Below are positions 35,156 to 43,493 of a stretch of DNA of 64,000 bases, piece after piece. The position numbers were made by a program, and so were the translations under genes. This DNA comes from Pseudooceanicola endophyticus (GTDB taxonomy: Bacteria; Pseudomonadota; Alphaproteobacteria; Rhodobacterales; Rhodobacteraceae): contig NZ_JAHIAB010000016.1 of NCBI RefSeq assembly GCF_018760365.1, positions 1-64,000 of the forward strand, read 5' to 3'. The notes below the pieces were generated by a model. It made no database searches. It saw only the letters and a list, made by a program, of their open reading frames with translations, and was not told the DNA's origin. The stretch's first letter is position 1. Each line of letters begins with the position of its first letter.

Positions 35156-36172
35156 ATGCTGATGAAGAAACTGACGCTTGCGGCAGTGGCCGCCGTCGTG
35201 CTCGCGGCGCCGGTCTCGGCCGAGACCAAGCTGACCGTGGCGAACTGGCTGCCGCCCTCCCACCCGCTCGTCTCGGACGTGATCGTGCCGATGATGGAGA
35301 AGATCAAGGAAGCCACCCACGGCGAGGTCGTCCCGACCATGCTGCCCGCCCCCCTGGGCCCGCCGGCGGCGCATTTCGACTTTGCCGTCAACGGCGTGGC
35401 CGACATCACCTTCGGCGTGCAGGGCTATTCCCCGGGCCGCTTCAAGACCACCAACATCGCCGAACTGCCCTTCATGGGCCCCTCGGCCGTCGCCACCTCG
35501 GTCGCCTACTGGCGGACATGGAACGCGATGCTGAAACAGGCCGGCGAATACGACAAGGTGCACGTGCTGGGCGTCTTCACCCACGGCCCCGGCGAGATCT
35601 TCGTCAAGGGCAAGGACCCCTCCGCCACCGACGTGCTGAGCGGCACGAAGATGCGCGTCGGCGGCGGCATCATCAACGACATCGCGACCAAGCTGGGCGC
35701 CGTGCCGGTCGAAGGCCCCTCCTCCAAGGCCTACGAACTGCTGAGCCAGGGCGTCGCCGACGGGATCTTCTTCCCCTATGAATCGGTGAACTTCTTCGGC
35801 CTGATCCCGCAACTGACCGATGCGATCGACGTGCCCGGCGGCCTCTACAACACCTCGTTCTACGTGGTGATGAACAAGGCCAAGTGGGACGCGCTGACCC
35901 CGGAAGAGCAGACCGAGATCGACAGCGTCACCGGCGAGGCCCTGGCCCGCATGGCCGGCGAAATGTGGGATGCCCAGGACGCCAAGGGCAAGGCCGCGAT
36001 GGAAGGCAAGATCACCATCCATCCCGCCACCGACGCCCAGGTCGCCGCCTGGAAGGAAGCGCTTCAGCCGGTGGTCGATGCCAAGCTGAAGGAGGTCTCG
36101 GAGACCGGTGTCGATGCGCAGGCCGCCTACGACATGATGAAATCCGAGATCGCCAAGGTCGAAGCGGAATGA
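35156..36172 (+). CDS. TRAP transporter substrate-binding protein (DctP family)
   Basis: This 338-residue periplasmic protein has a Sec signal peptide MLMKKLTLAAVAAVVLAAPVSA. The family's carboxylate-binding Arg lies in GTKMRVGGGIINDIATKLGAVPV, near residue 163. DctP proteins bind organic acids and deliver them to a sodium-driven permease. Position beside iacR suggests indole-3-acetate or another aromatic acid as ligand, by inference. An AGGGAAA site precedes the ATG. Confidence 0.9.
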   Translation: MLMKKLTLAAVAAVVLAAPVSAETKLTVANWLPPSHPLVSDVIVPMMEKIKEATHGEVVPTMLPAPLGPPAAHFDFAVNGVADITFGVQGYSPGRFKTTNIAELPFMGPSAVATSVAYWRTWNAMLKQAGEYDKVHVLGVFTHGPGEIFVKGKDPSATDVLSGTKMRVGGGIINDIATKLGAVPVEGPSSKAYELLSQGVADGIFFPYESVNFFGLIPQLTDAIDVPGGLYNTSFYVVMNKAKWDALTPEEQTEIDSVTGEALARMAGEMWDAQDAKGKAAMEGKITIHPATDAQVAAWKEALQPVVDAKLKEVSETGVDAQAAYDMMKSEIAKVEAE

Positions 36173-36708
36173 ACTCCCAACCCGCGGATCATTTTGCCCG
36201 CGGCCCGGAGGCGGAAACGTCTCCGGGGCCCGGACATGCCCGCTGGCCCCGCCGCGTGCTGGCGGTGGTCTGCGGGGTCATCCTTCTGGTCATGATGTCG
36301 CTGACCGTCGTCGACGTCATCGGCCGCTACATCTTCAACCACCCCCTGATCGGCGCCACCGAGCTGACCGAGATGCTGCTGGTCTCGGTGATCTACATCG
36401 GTCTGCCGGCGGTCTGCATGGATGACGAACACGTCACCGTGGACCTGCTGACGGCCCGGATGCCGGACTGGATCCACCCGTTCCGCAAGGCGGTGCTGTC
36501 GCTGATCTCGGTCGCGGTGATCGGCGTTGTGACCTGGCGCGTCTGGGTCTATGGCGACCAGATCGACAGCTACCACGGCGTCACCAACTCCCTGCGGATC
36601 CCCGTCGCGCCCTTCGCCTGGCTCTGCGCCTGCTGCGCCGCGGTCTCGGTCCTCATCACGCTTTACGTGGCCGCCCGCGACCTGCGGCGCGCGCTGCGGT
36701 CCTCCTGA
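36169..36708 (+). CDS. TRAP transporter small membrane subunit (DctQ family)
   Basis: This 179-residue protein has four predicted membrane helices, the first VLAVVCGVILLVMMSLTVVD. The DctQ motif VVDVIGRYIFNHPLIGATELTE is split across helices 1-2, and DDEHVTVDLLTARM follows. It bridges the binding protein and the large permease subunit. Its start overlaps the binding-protein stop (ATGA). Confidence 0.9.
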   Translation: MNSQPADHFARGPEAETSPGPGHARWPRRVLAVVCGVILLVMMSLTVVDVIGRYIFNHPLIGATELTEMLLVSVIYIGLPAVCMDDEHVTVDLLTARMPDWIHPFRKAVLSLISVAVIGVVTWRVWVYGDQIDSYHGVTNSLRIPVAPFAWLCACCAAVSVLITLYVAARDLRRALRSS

Positions 36709-36722
36709 CGGGACAGCTTTCC

Positions 36723-38021
36723 ATGGACATTCTCTCTTCCTGGCCCGTCGGCATCGTGCTGATGTTCGTTCTGCTGCTGGTGGGCATGCCGATCGCCTTC
36801 GCGCTGACGCTGATCGGCGTTCTGGGCACCGTTTCGATCATCGGCTGGACGCCCGCCCTGTCGCTGCTGGGCACCACCTTCTTCGATCAGGGGCGCAGCT
36901 ATTCGCTCTCGGTGCTGCCGCTGTTCCTGATGATGGGCAATTTCGTGGTGCAATCGGGCATCGCGCAGGACCTCTATGCTGCCGCCCATGCCTGGCTGCG
37001 CCACCGCAAGGGCGGTCTGGCGCTGGCCACCGTGATCGCCTGCGGCGGCTTCTCCTCGGTCTGCGGATCCTCGATGGCGACCGCTGCCACCATGAGCCGC
37101 ATCTCCCTGCCCTCGATGCGCAAGTTCGGCTACCCGGACGATCTTTCCACCGCCTCGATCGCGGCGGGGGGCACGCTGGGCATCCTGATCCCGCCCTCGG
37201 TCATCCTGGTGTTCTACGGCATCATGACCCAGCAGGACATCGGCAAGCTGTTCCTGGCGGGCATCATCCCGGGGCTGATCGGCATTCTCGGCTATACCAT
37301 CGCCGTCTCGATCAGCGTCCGGCTGAAGGGGCTGGAAATGCCGGTCGAGGCCAAGCTGCCACTCTCCGCACGTTTCGCGGCGCTGAAGGGCACGCTGGGG
37401 GCGCTGATCCTCTTCGTCTTCGTCATGGGCGGCATCTACCTTGGCGTCTTCACCCCCACCGAAAGCGCCGGCATGGGCGCGGGCGGCGCGCTGCTGCTGA
37501 CCATCCTGTCGGGCAAGTTCAGCATCAGCGGCACCTTCCGCACCCTCTTCGACGCCGCCAAGACCACCGCCATGATGTTCTTCATCCTGTTCGGCGCGCT
37601 GACCTTCACCAACTACGTCAACCTCTCGGGGATGACGGCGGACATGCAGGCCTTCATCGCCTATTTCGGCACCTCGCCCTATGCCACCATCCTGACCGTG
37701 CTGGTCATCTACCTGGTGCTGGGCTGCGTGCTGGAGGGGCTGTCGATGATCACCCTGACGGTGCCCATCTTCTACCCGGTCGTCGCCGCCCAGGGCTTTG
37801 ATCTGATCTGGTTCGGCATCTTCGTCGTCGTGATCACCGAGATCTCCTACATCACCCCGCCGGTGGGCATGAACGCCTTCGTGCTGCGCTCGGTCGTCAA
37901 GGATGTGGAGCTGAAGACGATCTTCTCGGGGCTCATGCCCTTCATCGCCATGGACGTGGTGCGCATCGCCCTGCTGATCTTCGTGCCCTGGCTGGTGCTG
38001 GTGCTGCCCAATTCGATGTAA
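36723..38021 (+). CDS. TRAP transporter large permease subunit (DctM family)
   Basis: This 432-residue integral membrane protein has about twelve helices and DctM/SiaM hallmarks: GMPIAFALTLIGVLG at the N-terminus, CGSSMATAATMSRISLPSM near residue 117, GGTLGILIPPSVILVFYG near 158, and a C-terminal EISYITPPVGMNAFVLR. It is the sodium-driven transport channel. It lies 14 bases after the small subunit and ends at a clear terminator, so the transporter is one three-gene operon. Confidence 0.92.
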   Translation: MDILSSWPVGIVLMFVLLLVGMPIAFALTLIGVLGTVSIIGWTPALSLLGTTFFDQGRSYSLSVLPLFLMMGNFVVQSGIAQDLYAAAHAWLRHRKGGLALATVIACGGFSSVCGSSMATAATMSRISLPSMRKFGYPDDLSTASIAAGGTLGILIPPSVILVFYGIMTQQDIGKLFLAGIIPGLIGILGYTIAVSISVRLKGLEMPVEAKLPLSARFAALKGTLGALILFVFVMGGIYLGVFTPTESAGMGAGGALLLTILSGKFSISGTFRTLFDAAKTTAMMFFILFGALTFTNYVNLSGMTADMQAFIAYFGTSPYATILTVLVIYLVLGCVLEGLSMITLTVPIFYPVVAAQGFDLIWFGIFVVVITEISYITPPVGMNAFVLRSVVKDVELKTIFSGLMPFIAMDVVRIALLIFVPWLVLVLPNSM

Positions 38022-38038
38022 GCCCCGCGCCACAAACG

Positions 38039-38068
38039 AAAAGGCCCGCCAAACCGGCGGGCCTTTTT
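38039..38068 (+). terminator. Rho-independent terminator of the TRAP operon
   Basis: A perfect 8-bp GC stem GGCCCGCC / GGCGGGCC with a five-base loop is followed by TTTTT, starting 22 bases after the large-subunit stop. Confidence 0.9.
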
Positions 38069-38135
38069 CCGTTTCGGGGGCCGCCGAATCCGGTTGACCT
38101 CTCCGCGACGCTCGCCTATCCCTCATCAGACCCGA

Positions 38136-38209
38136 GCGGGTATAGCTTAATGGTAAAGCCCCTGCCTTCCAAGCAGGTTATGTCGGTTCGATTCCGTCTA
38201 CCCGCTCCA
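38136..38209 (+). tRNA. tRNA-Gly (TCC)
   Basis: The acceptor GCGGGTA pairs with TACCCGC. The D-arm is GCTTAATGGTAAAGC, the anticodon stem-loop CCTGC-CTTCCAA-GCAGG with anticodon TCC, and the T-loop GGTTCGATTCC. The discriminator is T and CCA is encoded. Confidence 0.95.
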
Positions 38210-38279
38210 GGTTCCCCCCCAATATCACTGACCCGCCGCAATGCAGAAGGCGCGCCCCTTGGACACGCCTTGCGCTTTG

Positions 38280-38660
38280 TCAGTGCTGCGGCGGTGGCGG
38301 TGGCGGCGGTTCCGCAGCCGCCTTGCGCGCAGCCCCGGCGGCCATGCCGGCCCCCACCCCCTGCATCAGCGCCGAGGCAAGACCCGCGAAGCTGGCCGCC
38401 GAGGGCGGCGGCGCGGCGGCGGGATGCGCCATCGGCACCGGGCGCGAGCGGCTGGCAAGGAACATCAGGATCAGCCCGAGGCCGACATAGACGCAGCCGA
38501 TGATCAGCGCCGCGAACATCGCGTCCTTCACCGTGCTCAGGTACAGCCAGGCGGCCACGGTCAGAAAGCCCCAGCCGATGACCAGCAGGATCACCGCCCC
38601 GATGGAATAGCCCGCGCGGCGCACCGCCCGGTCGATGGAATAGCGCAGCGATCCGAACAT
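38280..38660 (-). CDS. Holin-superfamily-like small membrane protein
   Basis: This 126-residue protein has two predicted membrane helices (YSIGAVILLVIGWGFLTVAA and ALIIGCVYVGLGLILMFLAS) and an Ala/Pro-rich tail ending in PPPPPPPQH. The topology resembles the phage-holin-like family that is common beside DUF883 genes in Rhodobacteraceae, but no phage genes are nearby. Lysis activity should not be assumed. It lies seven bases downstream of the DUF883 gene. Confidence 0.65.
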   Translation of the reverse strand: MFGSLRYSIDRAVRRAGYSIGAVILLVIGWGFLTVAAWLYLSTVKDAMFAALIIGCVYVGLGLILMFLASRSRPVPMAHPAAAPPPSAASFAGLASALMQGVGAGMAAGAARKAAAEPPPPPPPQH

Positions 38661-38667
38661 GCGGCTC

Positions 38668-39030
38668 TCAGCGGCGCGACATGAAGAGGCCGATCAGGAA
38701 GCCGACACCGCCGGCAATTGCCAGCGCCGCACCGGGGTTCTCCTGCACCTTGGCCTCGGCGCCGGCATAGGCGCGCCGGGCGCGTTCCTCGGCCTCATGC
38801 AGGCCCGCTTCGGCATCCGAGCGCAACTGTTCCGCCTTGGAACGCGCCGAGGCCGCCGCCGCCTCTTTCTGGGCCTTGCCGTATTCGCCCAGCGTCTGCG
38901 TCAGGGTCGCCACGTCCTTGCGCAGGATTTCAAGTTGTTCCTGGATCGTCACGCTGTCTGCCTCCGCTGCTGCCTTGGCTGCCGATGCCTTTGCGCTGCT
39001 GCTGGCAGCAGAACCATTTGCCGTCGCCAT
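38668..39030 (-). CDS. DUF883 family protein (ElaB/YqjD-like)
   Basis: This 120-residue protein has an amphipathic, probably coiled-coil middle (LEILRKDVATLTQTLGEY onward, about 32-90). A single C-terminal membrane anchor ALAIAGGVGFLIGLFMSRR is the DUF883 hallmark. E. coli relatives are stationary-phase inner-membrane proteins that bind ribosomes. It is likely cotranscribed with the holin-like gene. Confidence 0.82.
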   Translation of the reverse strand: MATANGSAASSSAKASAAKAAAEADSVTIQEQLEILRKDVATLTQTLGEYGKAQKEAAAASARSKAEQLRSDAEAGLHEAEERARRAYAGAEAKVQENPGAALAIAGGVGFLIGLFMSRR

Positions 39031-39126
39031 GGTATCCTCCTGGATCTGAAGCTGTTCGGGCTTTCTGCCAGATCACAGTGCGCCCGTCCTTGATGCAACG
39101 CAACACCGGCGCCGAAGTTCCCGGCT

Positions 39127-39792
39127 TCAGGCCATATCCAGCGGTGCCATCAGCGCAGGCCCCTGCGCGCGGTTGTAATTGACCGCCGTGCCGACCCGGT
39201 AGGCGGCGATCACCCCGGGCGGTGCGGGCTTCATCAGACGCGCCGCGCCATGGCCCTCCTCGCCCAGCCACTTGCCCCAGTCGGCGGCCTCCAGGATCAC
39301 CGGCATCCGGTGGTGGATCGGTTCCAGCACCGCGTTGGCTTGGGTGGTGACAATGGCGCAGGTGGCGATGCGCCTCCCCTCGCCCTCCCAGTCCTGCCAG
39401 ATGCCGGCCATGACCAGCGGCGCGCCATAGCGGCGGTGAAGGAACCAGGGCAGCTTTTCCGCCCCCGCGCGGTTCCATTCGTAGAACCCTGCCGCCGGGA
39501 TCAGGCAGCGGCGCGCCCGGCAGGCGGCGCGAAAGGCCGGCTTCTCGGCGAGGGTCTCGGCGCGGGCATTGATCAGCAGCGGCCCCCCGGAGGGCGTCTT
39601 GTACCAGCCCGGCAGAAAGCCCCATCGCATCGCAACCAGCCGCCGCCCGGCCTCGCCCGCCCGCACGACGGCCACGGGCACCGTCGGGCAGACGTTGAAA
39701 TCGGGCACCGGCGGCAGGTCGTTGTCGGGCGCCGCCCCGAACAGCCGCGCCATGGCATCGGGCGGCAGGGTGGTGGCAAAACGCCCGCACAT
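39127..39792 (-). CDS. yedK: SOS response-associated peptidase YedK (SRAP/HMCES)
   Basis: This 221-residue SRAP protein begins with MCGRF, so catalytic Cys2 becomes N-terminal after Met removal. Active-site elements continue with INARAETLAEKPAFR (about 70), GFYEWNR (about 102) and PIHHRMPVIL (about 158). It forms a covalent thiazolidine with abasic sites in single-stranded DNA and protects them. It lies four bases downstream of the DUF1992 gene. Confidence 0.93.
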   Translation of the reverse strand: MCGRFATTLPPDAMARLFGAAPDNDLPPVPDFNVCPTVPVAVVRAGEAGRRLVAMRWGFLPGWYKTPSGGPLLINARAETLAEKPAFRAACRARRCLIPAAGFYEWNRAGAEKLPWFLHRRYGAPLVMAGIWQDWEGEGRRIATCAIVTTQANAVLEPIHHRMPVILEAADWGKWLGEEGHGAARLMKPAPPGVIAAYRVGTAVNYNRAQGPALMAPLDMA

Positions 39793-39796
39793 GGGC

Positions 39797-40105
39797 CTAT
39801 TTCTCCCAGGATTTCCGGGCCATGGCGATGCGCGCCTCCATCATCGACATCTCCTTCATGAGGTCGCGCCGCCTCGTGCGATCCCCCTCCTCGCGCAGCT
39901 CATCGCGCAGCCGCGCAAGCTCCTTTGACAGGGACACGAATTCGGGCGCCCCGCCGGCCTCCTTCACCAGCCGGTTCAGCAGCGCGTTCTCCGGATCCGC
40001 CACCGCCGGCAGAGGCTTGCCGGCCCCGGGCAGGTTGTCGAAGGCGCCCTCGGCCTCAGCCTCGGCGATCTTCGCGTTGATGAGGTCGATCAGCGGATGA
40101 TCCAT
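39797..40105 (-). CDS. DUF1992 (DnaJ-homologue subfamily C-like) protein
   Basis: This 102-residue protein contains the DUF1992 motif INAKIAEAEAEGAFDNLPGAGKPL and a helical remainder. No J-domain is present. Function is unknown. The ATG at 40105 is five bases after AGGAGG, better than the adjacent ATG at 40108. It is probably cotranscribed with yedK. Confidence 0.85.
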   Translation of the reverse strand: MDHPLIDLINAKIAEAEAEGAFDNLPGAGKPLPAVADPENALLNRLVKEAGGAPEFVSLSKELARLRDELREEGDRTRRRDLMKEMSMMEARIAMARKSWEK

Positions 40106-40128
40106 CATCCCCTCCTGCCGTTTCCCGC

Positions 40129-40150
40129 TTTCATCTTTCCATAAATATGC
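40129..40150. repeat. Partial copy of the intergenic repeat head
   Basis: The sequence TTTCATCTTTCCATAAATAT plus GC matches the AT-rich head of the repeats at 24954 and 29482. The GC-rich palindromes do not follow. Confidence 0.55.
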
Positions 40151-40270
40151 ACGTCGCAACAGCCGCAACCCGCCCGCCCCCGGAACCCGGCGCCCACGTA
40201 GCCAAGCGCCCCCGACGGAACAGGCCCCCGCGCGCGTAACACACAGGCCATTCAACCACAGGATCCCAGG

Positions 40271-40777
40271 ATGACCTTAGCCCTGCGCAAATGGGCCACG
40301 CCCGTGACCGCCGCCACATTCCTCGTCACCGCCGTCACCGGCGTCGTCCTTTATTTCCATGCCGGCGGCAGCCTGTCGCGATGGGCGCATATCTGGATCG
40401 GCTTCGGCATCTGCGCCGCCGCGCTGTTCCACATCGCGCTGAACTGGCGCCCGGCGAAGACCTACCTGAAGAAGCCGCTGGCCGCCGGGATCCTGATCCT
40501 GGGCGTGGTGGTGACACTGGCCACCTCGGTCGGCCTGGCGCCTTCCGGCCAACCGCGCGGGCTGAACCCGGGGATGCTTTTCGGCGCGCTTGGTCGGGCG
40601 CCGGTCTCGGCTCTGGCGCAGATCTCGGGCGAACCCGAGGACGCGCTGGTGACCCGCCTACAGCAGGCGGGCTTCCTGACGGCCAGCCCCGAAAGCACCG
40701 TCGCGCAGCTGGCCGAGGGCGATCAGGGCGCGCGCAACATGATCCTGGCGCTCGCCCTGGGCAAGGCCGCGCAGTGA
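40271..40777 (+). CDS. DUF4405-like membrane protein
   Basis: This 168-residue protein has three predicted membrane helices (ATPVTAATFLVTAVTGVVLYF, WAHIWIGFGICAAALFHIAL and AAGILILGVVVTLATSV). His residues in YFHAG, WAHIW and FHIALNW are placed as in heme-b membrane cytochromes of the DUF4405 type. The C-terminal 80 residues are soluble and resemble a small helical domain. Function is unknown; redox sensing is a guess. Confidence 0.7.
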   Translation: MTLALRKWATPVTAATFLVTAVTGVVLYFHAGGSLSRWAHIWIGFGICAAALFHIALNWRPAKTYLKKPLAAGILILGVVVTLATSVGLAPSGQPRGLNPGMLFGALGRAPVSALAQISGEPEDALVTRLQQAGFLTASPESTVAQLAEGDQGARNMILALALGKAAQ

Positions 40778-40792
40778 ACCTGCCCCGAACGC

Positions 40793-40830
40793 AAAGGCCC
40801 CCGCCCGGAGCATCCGGACGGGGGCCGTTT
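40793..40830. terminator. Bidirectional terminator between convergent genes
   Basis: A 13-bp GC-rich stem with one mismatch (40796-40808 with 40814-40826) lies between the DUF4405 and 5'-nucleotidase stops. It is flanked by AAA and GTTT. Confidence 0.75.
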
Positions 40831-40846
40831 CACGCTTTCGCAGGCA

Positions 40847-42418
40847 TCACTTCTTCTCGGTGATCCGCCCGTCGGTATAGGGCGTGTAGGGAGAGTTCTC
40901 GGCGATATAGGCCGCCGTCACATCCGCCAGATCGGGGCCGTAGTCATAGGCATTCTCGGCCTCCGCAAAGACATCGAACCCGTCGCCGCCGGCCCGCACG
41001 AAGTTGTTGGTCACCGCCTTGTAGGTGGCCTCCGGGTCGATCGGCACCCAGGCGTCCCCGTCCTTCACCATGACGTCAGAGACCCGCGATCCCGGCTCCT
41101 GGCTCAGGTCGAAGGTGAACTTCATCCCCGCGATCTGCGGGAAGCGCCCGGCGCCGTCGGCCACCTGGCTCACGCCGTTCTCAAGCGCGGCGACCATCTG
41201 CGCGCCGGTCACGTCGAAGGTCGAAAGGGTGTTCTGGAACGGCAGCACGGTCAGCACCTCGCCCATCGTCACCTCGCCCGCGTCGATCGAGGCGCGCAGC
41301 CCGCCGCCGTTGGTGATCGCCAGCGTCGCGCCTTCCTTGGCAGCGGCGGCCAGCATGGCATCGCTCACCAGGTTGCCCATGGCGCATTCCTGCGCCCGGC
41401 ACGAGCCGCGCTCGCCATCAATGGCATCGGCGGCCTCGGCCACGACCTTGTTGCGGATCTCGTCCAGGGGCTTCGCGGCCTCGGCGATGCGCTCCATCGT
41501 GGGGGCATCCTGGGTCACCGCGGCATCCATGATGATCGGCGCGCCCTTGGCCTCCTTGATCGTGCCGTCATCATCGAAGACCACGTTCAGCTCGCCCAGG
41601 AACTTGCCGTAGGCATAGGCCGAGACGATGGCGACGCCGTTGACCATGGTCGGGTACGGACCCTCGGCGCCCTTCATGTCGCCCAGCAGCGTGTTGGTAT
41701 GGCCGCCGACGATCACGTCGACGCCGGTGGTGCCCGCCGCGACCGCCTTGTCGACATTGTAGCCCGAATGCGACAGCACGACGATCTTGTTGACCCCCTC
41801 GGCGGTCAGCTTGTCGACCTCGCCCTGCACGGCGGCGACGGGATCGGTAAACTGCACATGGGCCCCGGGGCTGGAGAGGTCCTGGGTGTCCTCGGGCGTC
41901 AGGCCGATCAGGCCGATCTTCTCGCCCCCGACTTCCAGCACGGTGGATTTCTTCAGCTTGTCTGACAGCATCGGCTCATCGCCGTAGTCGGCATTGGACA
42001 TCAGCACGGGGAAGTTCACCGCATCCATGAAGCCGCGCAGCACCTCGGGGCCATCGTCGAATTCGTGGTTGCCCACGGTCATCGCGTCGTAGCCCTCCTT
42101 GTTCATCATCTCGGCGGCCAGCTTGCCCTTGTAATAGGTGTAGAACAGCGTGCCCTGGAACTGGTCGCCGCCATCCACCAGAAGCGAGTTTCCGGCCCGC
42201 GCGCGTGCCTCGCGGATCGCCGTCACCAGACGGCCCGAGCCGCCAAAGCACTTGCCCGCGCCGTCATCCTCGGCCGAGCAGCCGCTGTCGTATTTCGAGA
42301 TCGGCTCGAAGCGCGAGTGGAAGTCGTTGGTGTGCAGGATGGTGATCGAATAATCCGCCATCGCGGTTCCGGCAGTCAGTGCCAGAGCCGCAACGCTGGC
42401 CAGCAGACGGTAAGGCAT
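40847..42418 (-). CDS. Secreted 5'-nucleotidase/2',3'-cyclic phosphodiesterase family protein
   Basis: This 523-residue protein has a Sec signal peptide MPYRLLASVAALALTAGTAMA. The metallophosphatase domain (about 22-300) has ITILHTNDFHS, VDGGDQFQGT, VGNHEFDDG, VVLSHSGYNVD and VGGHTNT, the complete set of dinuclear metal ligands. The C-terminal 5'-nucleotidase domain (about 330-500) has LAITNGGGLRASID. It should release nucleosides and phosphate from nucleotides in the periplasm. The ATG at 42418 gives the signal peptide directly. Confidence 0.92.
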   Translation of the reverse strand: MPYRLLASVAALALTAGTAMADYSITILHTNDFHSRFEPISKYDSGCSAEDDGAGKCFGGSGRLVTAIREARARAGNSLLVDGGDQFQGTLFYTYYKGKLAAEMMNKEGYDAMTVGNHEFDDGPEVLRGFMDAVNFPVLMSNADYGDEPMLSDKLKKSTVLEVGGEKIGLIGLTPEDTQDLSSPGAHVQFTDPVAAVQGEVDKLTAEGVNKIVVLSHSGYNVDKAVAAGTTGVDVIVGGHTNTLLGDMKGAEGPYPTMVNGVAIVSAYAYGKFLGELNVVFDDDGTIKEAKGAPIIMDAAVTQDAPTMERIAEAAKPLDEIRNKVVAEAADAIDGERGSCRAQECAMGNLVSDAMLAAAAKEGATLAITNGGGLRASIDAGEVTMGEVLTVLPFQNTLSTFDVTGAQMVAALENGVSQVADGAGRFPQIAGMKFTFDLSQEPGSRVSDVMVKDGDAWVPIDPEATYKAVTNNFVRAGGDGFDVFAEAENAYDYGPDLADVTAAYIAENSPYTPYTDGRITEKK

Positions 42419-42563
42419 CGCGGGGTCCCCCTTGTTCAATGCAGTGCCGGGAAAGGCTGCCCCGGCCCCGATCACAAGTCAAAGAGGATGTTCACATCCG
42501 CGTGACGGCTACGTGACGTCGCAGCGAATTTGTCCAGGCAACGCTCAGAACCTGAACAAGACG

Positions 42564-43493
42564 TCAACCTTCCCGGAAGGGACGCGGCAGCGCGACGGGC
42601 CCGGCGCCGCGCAACGCCCGCGCCAGCGCCCGCAGGTCGGGGCCGCGCATCGGCGTCTCGGGTTCGTCGGGCAGGACATCGGGGAAATGCAGCCCGTATC
42701 GGCGCGCCAGCAGCGCATTGCCCGGGGCGGCGTCCCTCAGGATCTCCGCCCGCAGGTTGCGGCCCAGCCCGTGGCGCCGCCGGTCGGTGCGAAACAACTG
42801 CCGCGCCACCGGGATCAGCGGCTGAAGCCGCGCCCGGTTCAGCCTCACGAACAGAGCCGCGCAGTTCATCGAGGGGCTCGGATTGGCCCAGAGACCGGCG
42901 CCTGTCGCTTCAAGCCCCAGATCGGCAGCGCGCAGGAATTGCCCCACCGATCCCCCCGGCACCCCCGGATCATAGGCGCAGGGCACAAGCTGGCCGAATC
43001 CCTCCCAGAAGGCCGCGATCGCTGCGTAATCCAGCCGGCGGCGGTTCCAGTCGCGGCGTGCGAAATCCCCCAGGTCGAGGCGGTTCACCCCCTCCTTGCT
43101 GACCTGATTCCAGAGCGATTCCACGAACAGGTCCTGGCGGCGCAGCATCAGCACGACCCGCACGTCGAAGCCTTCCAGCAGCGGCGCAATCTCCCGGAAC
43201 AGGCGGTAGCGCGGGGCGCTCAGCCCCTCCTCCGACAGGATCAGCGTGGGCTGGCCGGAGGCCGCGAAATCCGCGCGGATCGCGGCGAATTCCTGCGCCG
43301 GCGCATTGCCCTTTCCGGTCAGCGCCGCGAACAGACTGGTGTGTTTCGCCAGCCCCGGATGCGGCGGGCGATGGGTGGCACCGTAATGCGCCCCCACCCC
43401 GGCCAGCGCGGCACCATGCCCCGCCAACCAGCCCTGGATGGCGCTGGTGCCGGTCTTGTGGGTGCCGATGTGCAGGATCAGGCGCGGCCTCAT
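42564..43493 (-). CDS. Sulfotransferase-like protein of the capsule locus
   Basis: This 309-residue protein begins with the PAPS 5'-phosphosulfate loop ILHIGTHKTGTSAIQGWLA. The 3'-phosphate region is probably VRVVLMLRRQDLFVESLW near residue 105. It should transfer sulfate from PAPS to sugar hydroxyls of the capsule, by context. The ATG overlaps the stop of the upstream fusion gene, and it is last in the six-gene minus operon. It may equally modify the lipid part. Confidence 0.8.
   Translation of the reverse strand: MRPRLILHIGTHKTGTSAIQGWLAGHGAALAGVGAHYGATHRPPHPGLAKHTSLFAALTGKGNAPAQEFAAIRADFAASGQPTLILSEEGLSAPRYRLFREIAPLLEGFDVRVVLMLRRQDLFVESLWNQVSKEGVNRLDLGDFARRDWNRRRLDYAAIAAFWEGFGQLVPCAYDPGVPGGSVGQFLRAADLGLEATGAGLWANPSPSMNCAALFVRLNRARLQPLIPVARQLFRTDRRRHGLGRNLRAEILRDAAPGNALLARRYGLHFPDVLPDEPETPMRGPDLRALARALRGAGPVALPRPFREG

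Noticed and set aside
38280-38660. Holin-like gene as a sign of a prophage
   Set aside because: No endolysin, capsid, integrase or other phage gene is nearby. Such two-helix proteins occur beside DUF883 genes in ordinary chromosomal context.
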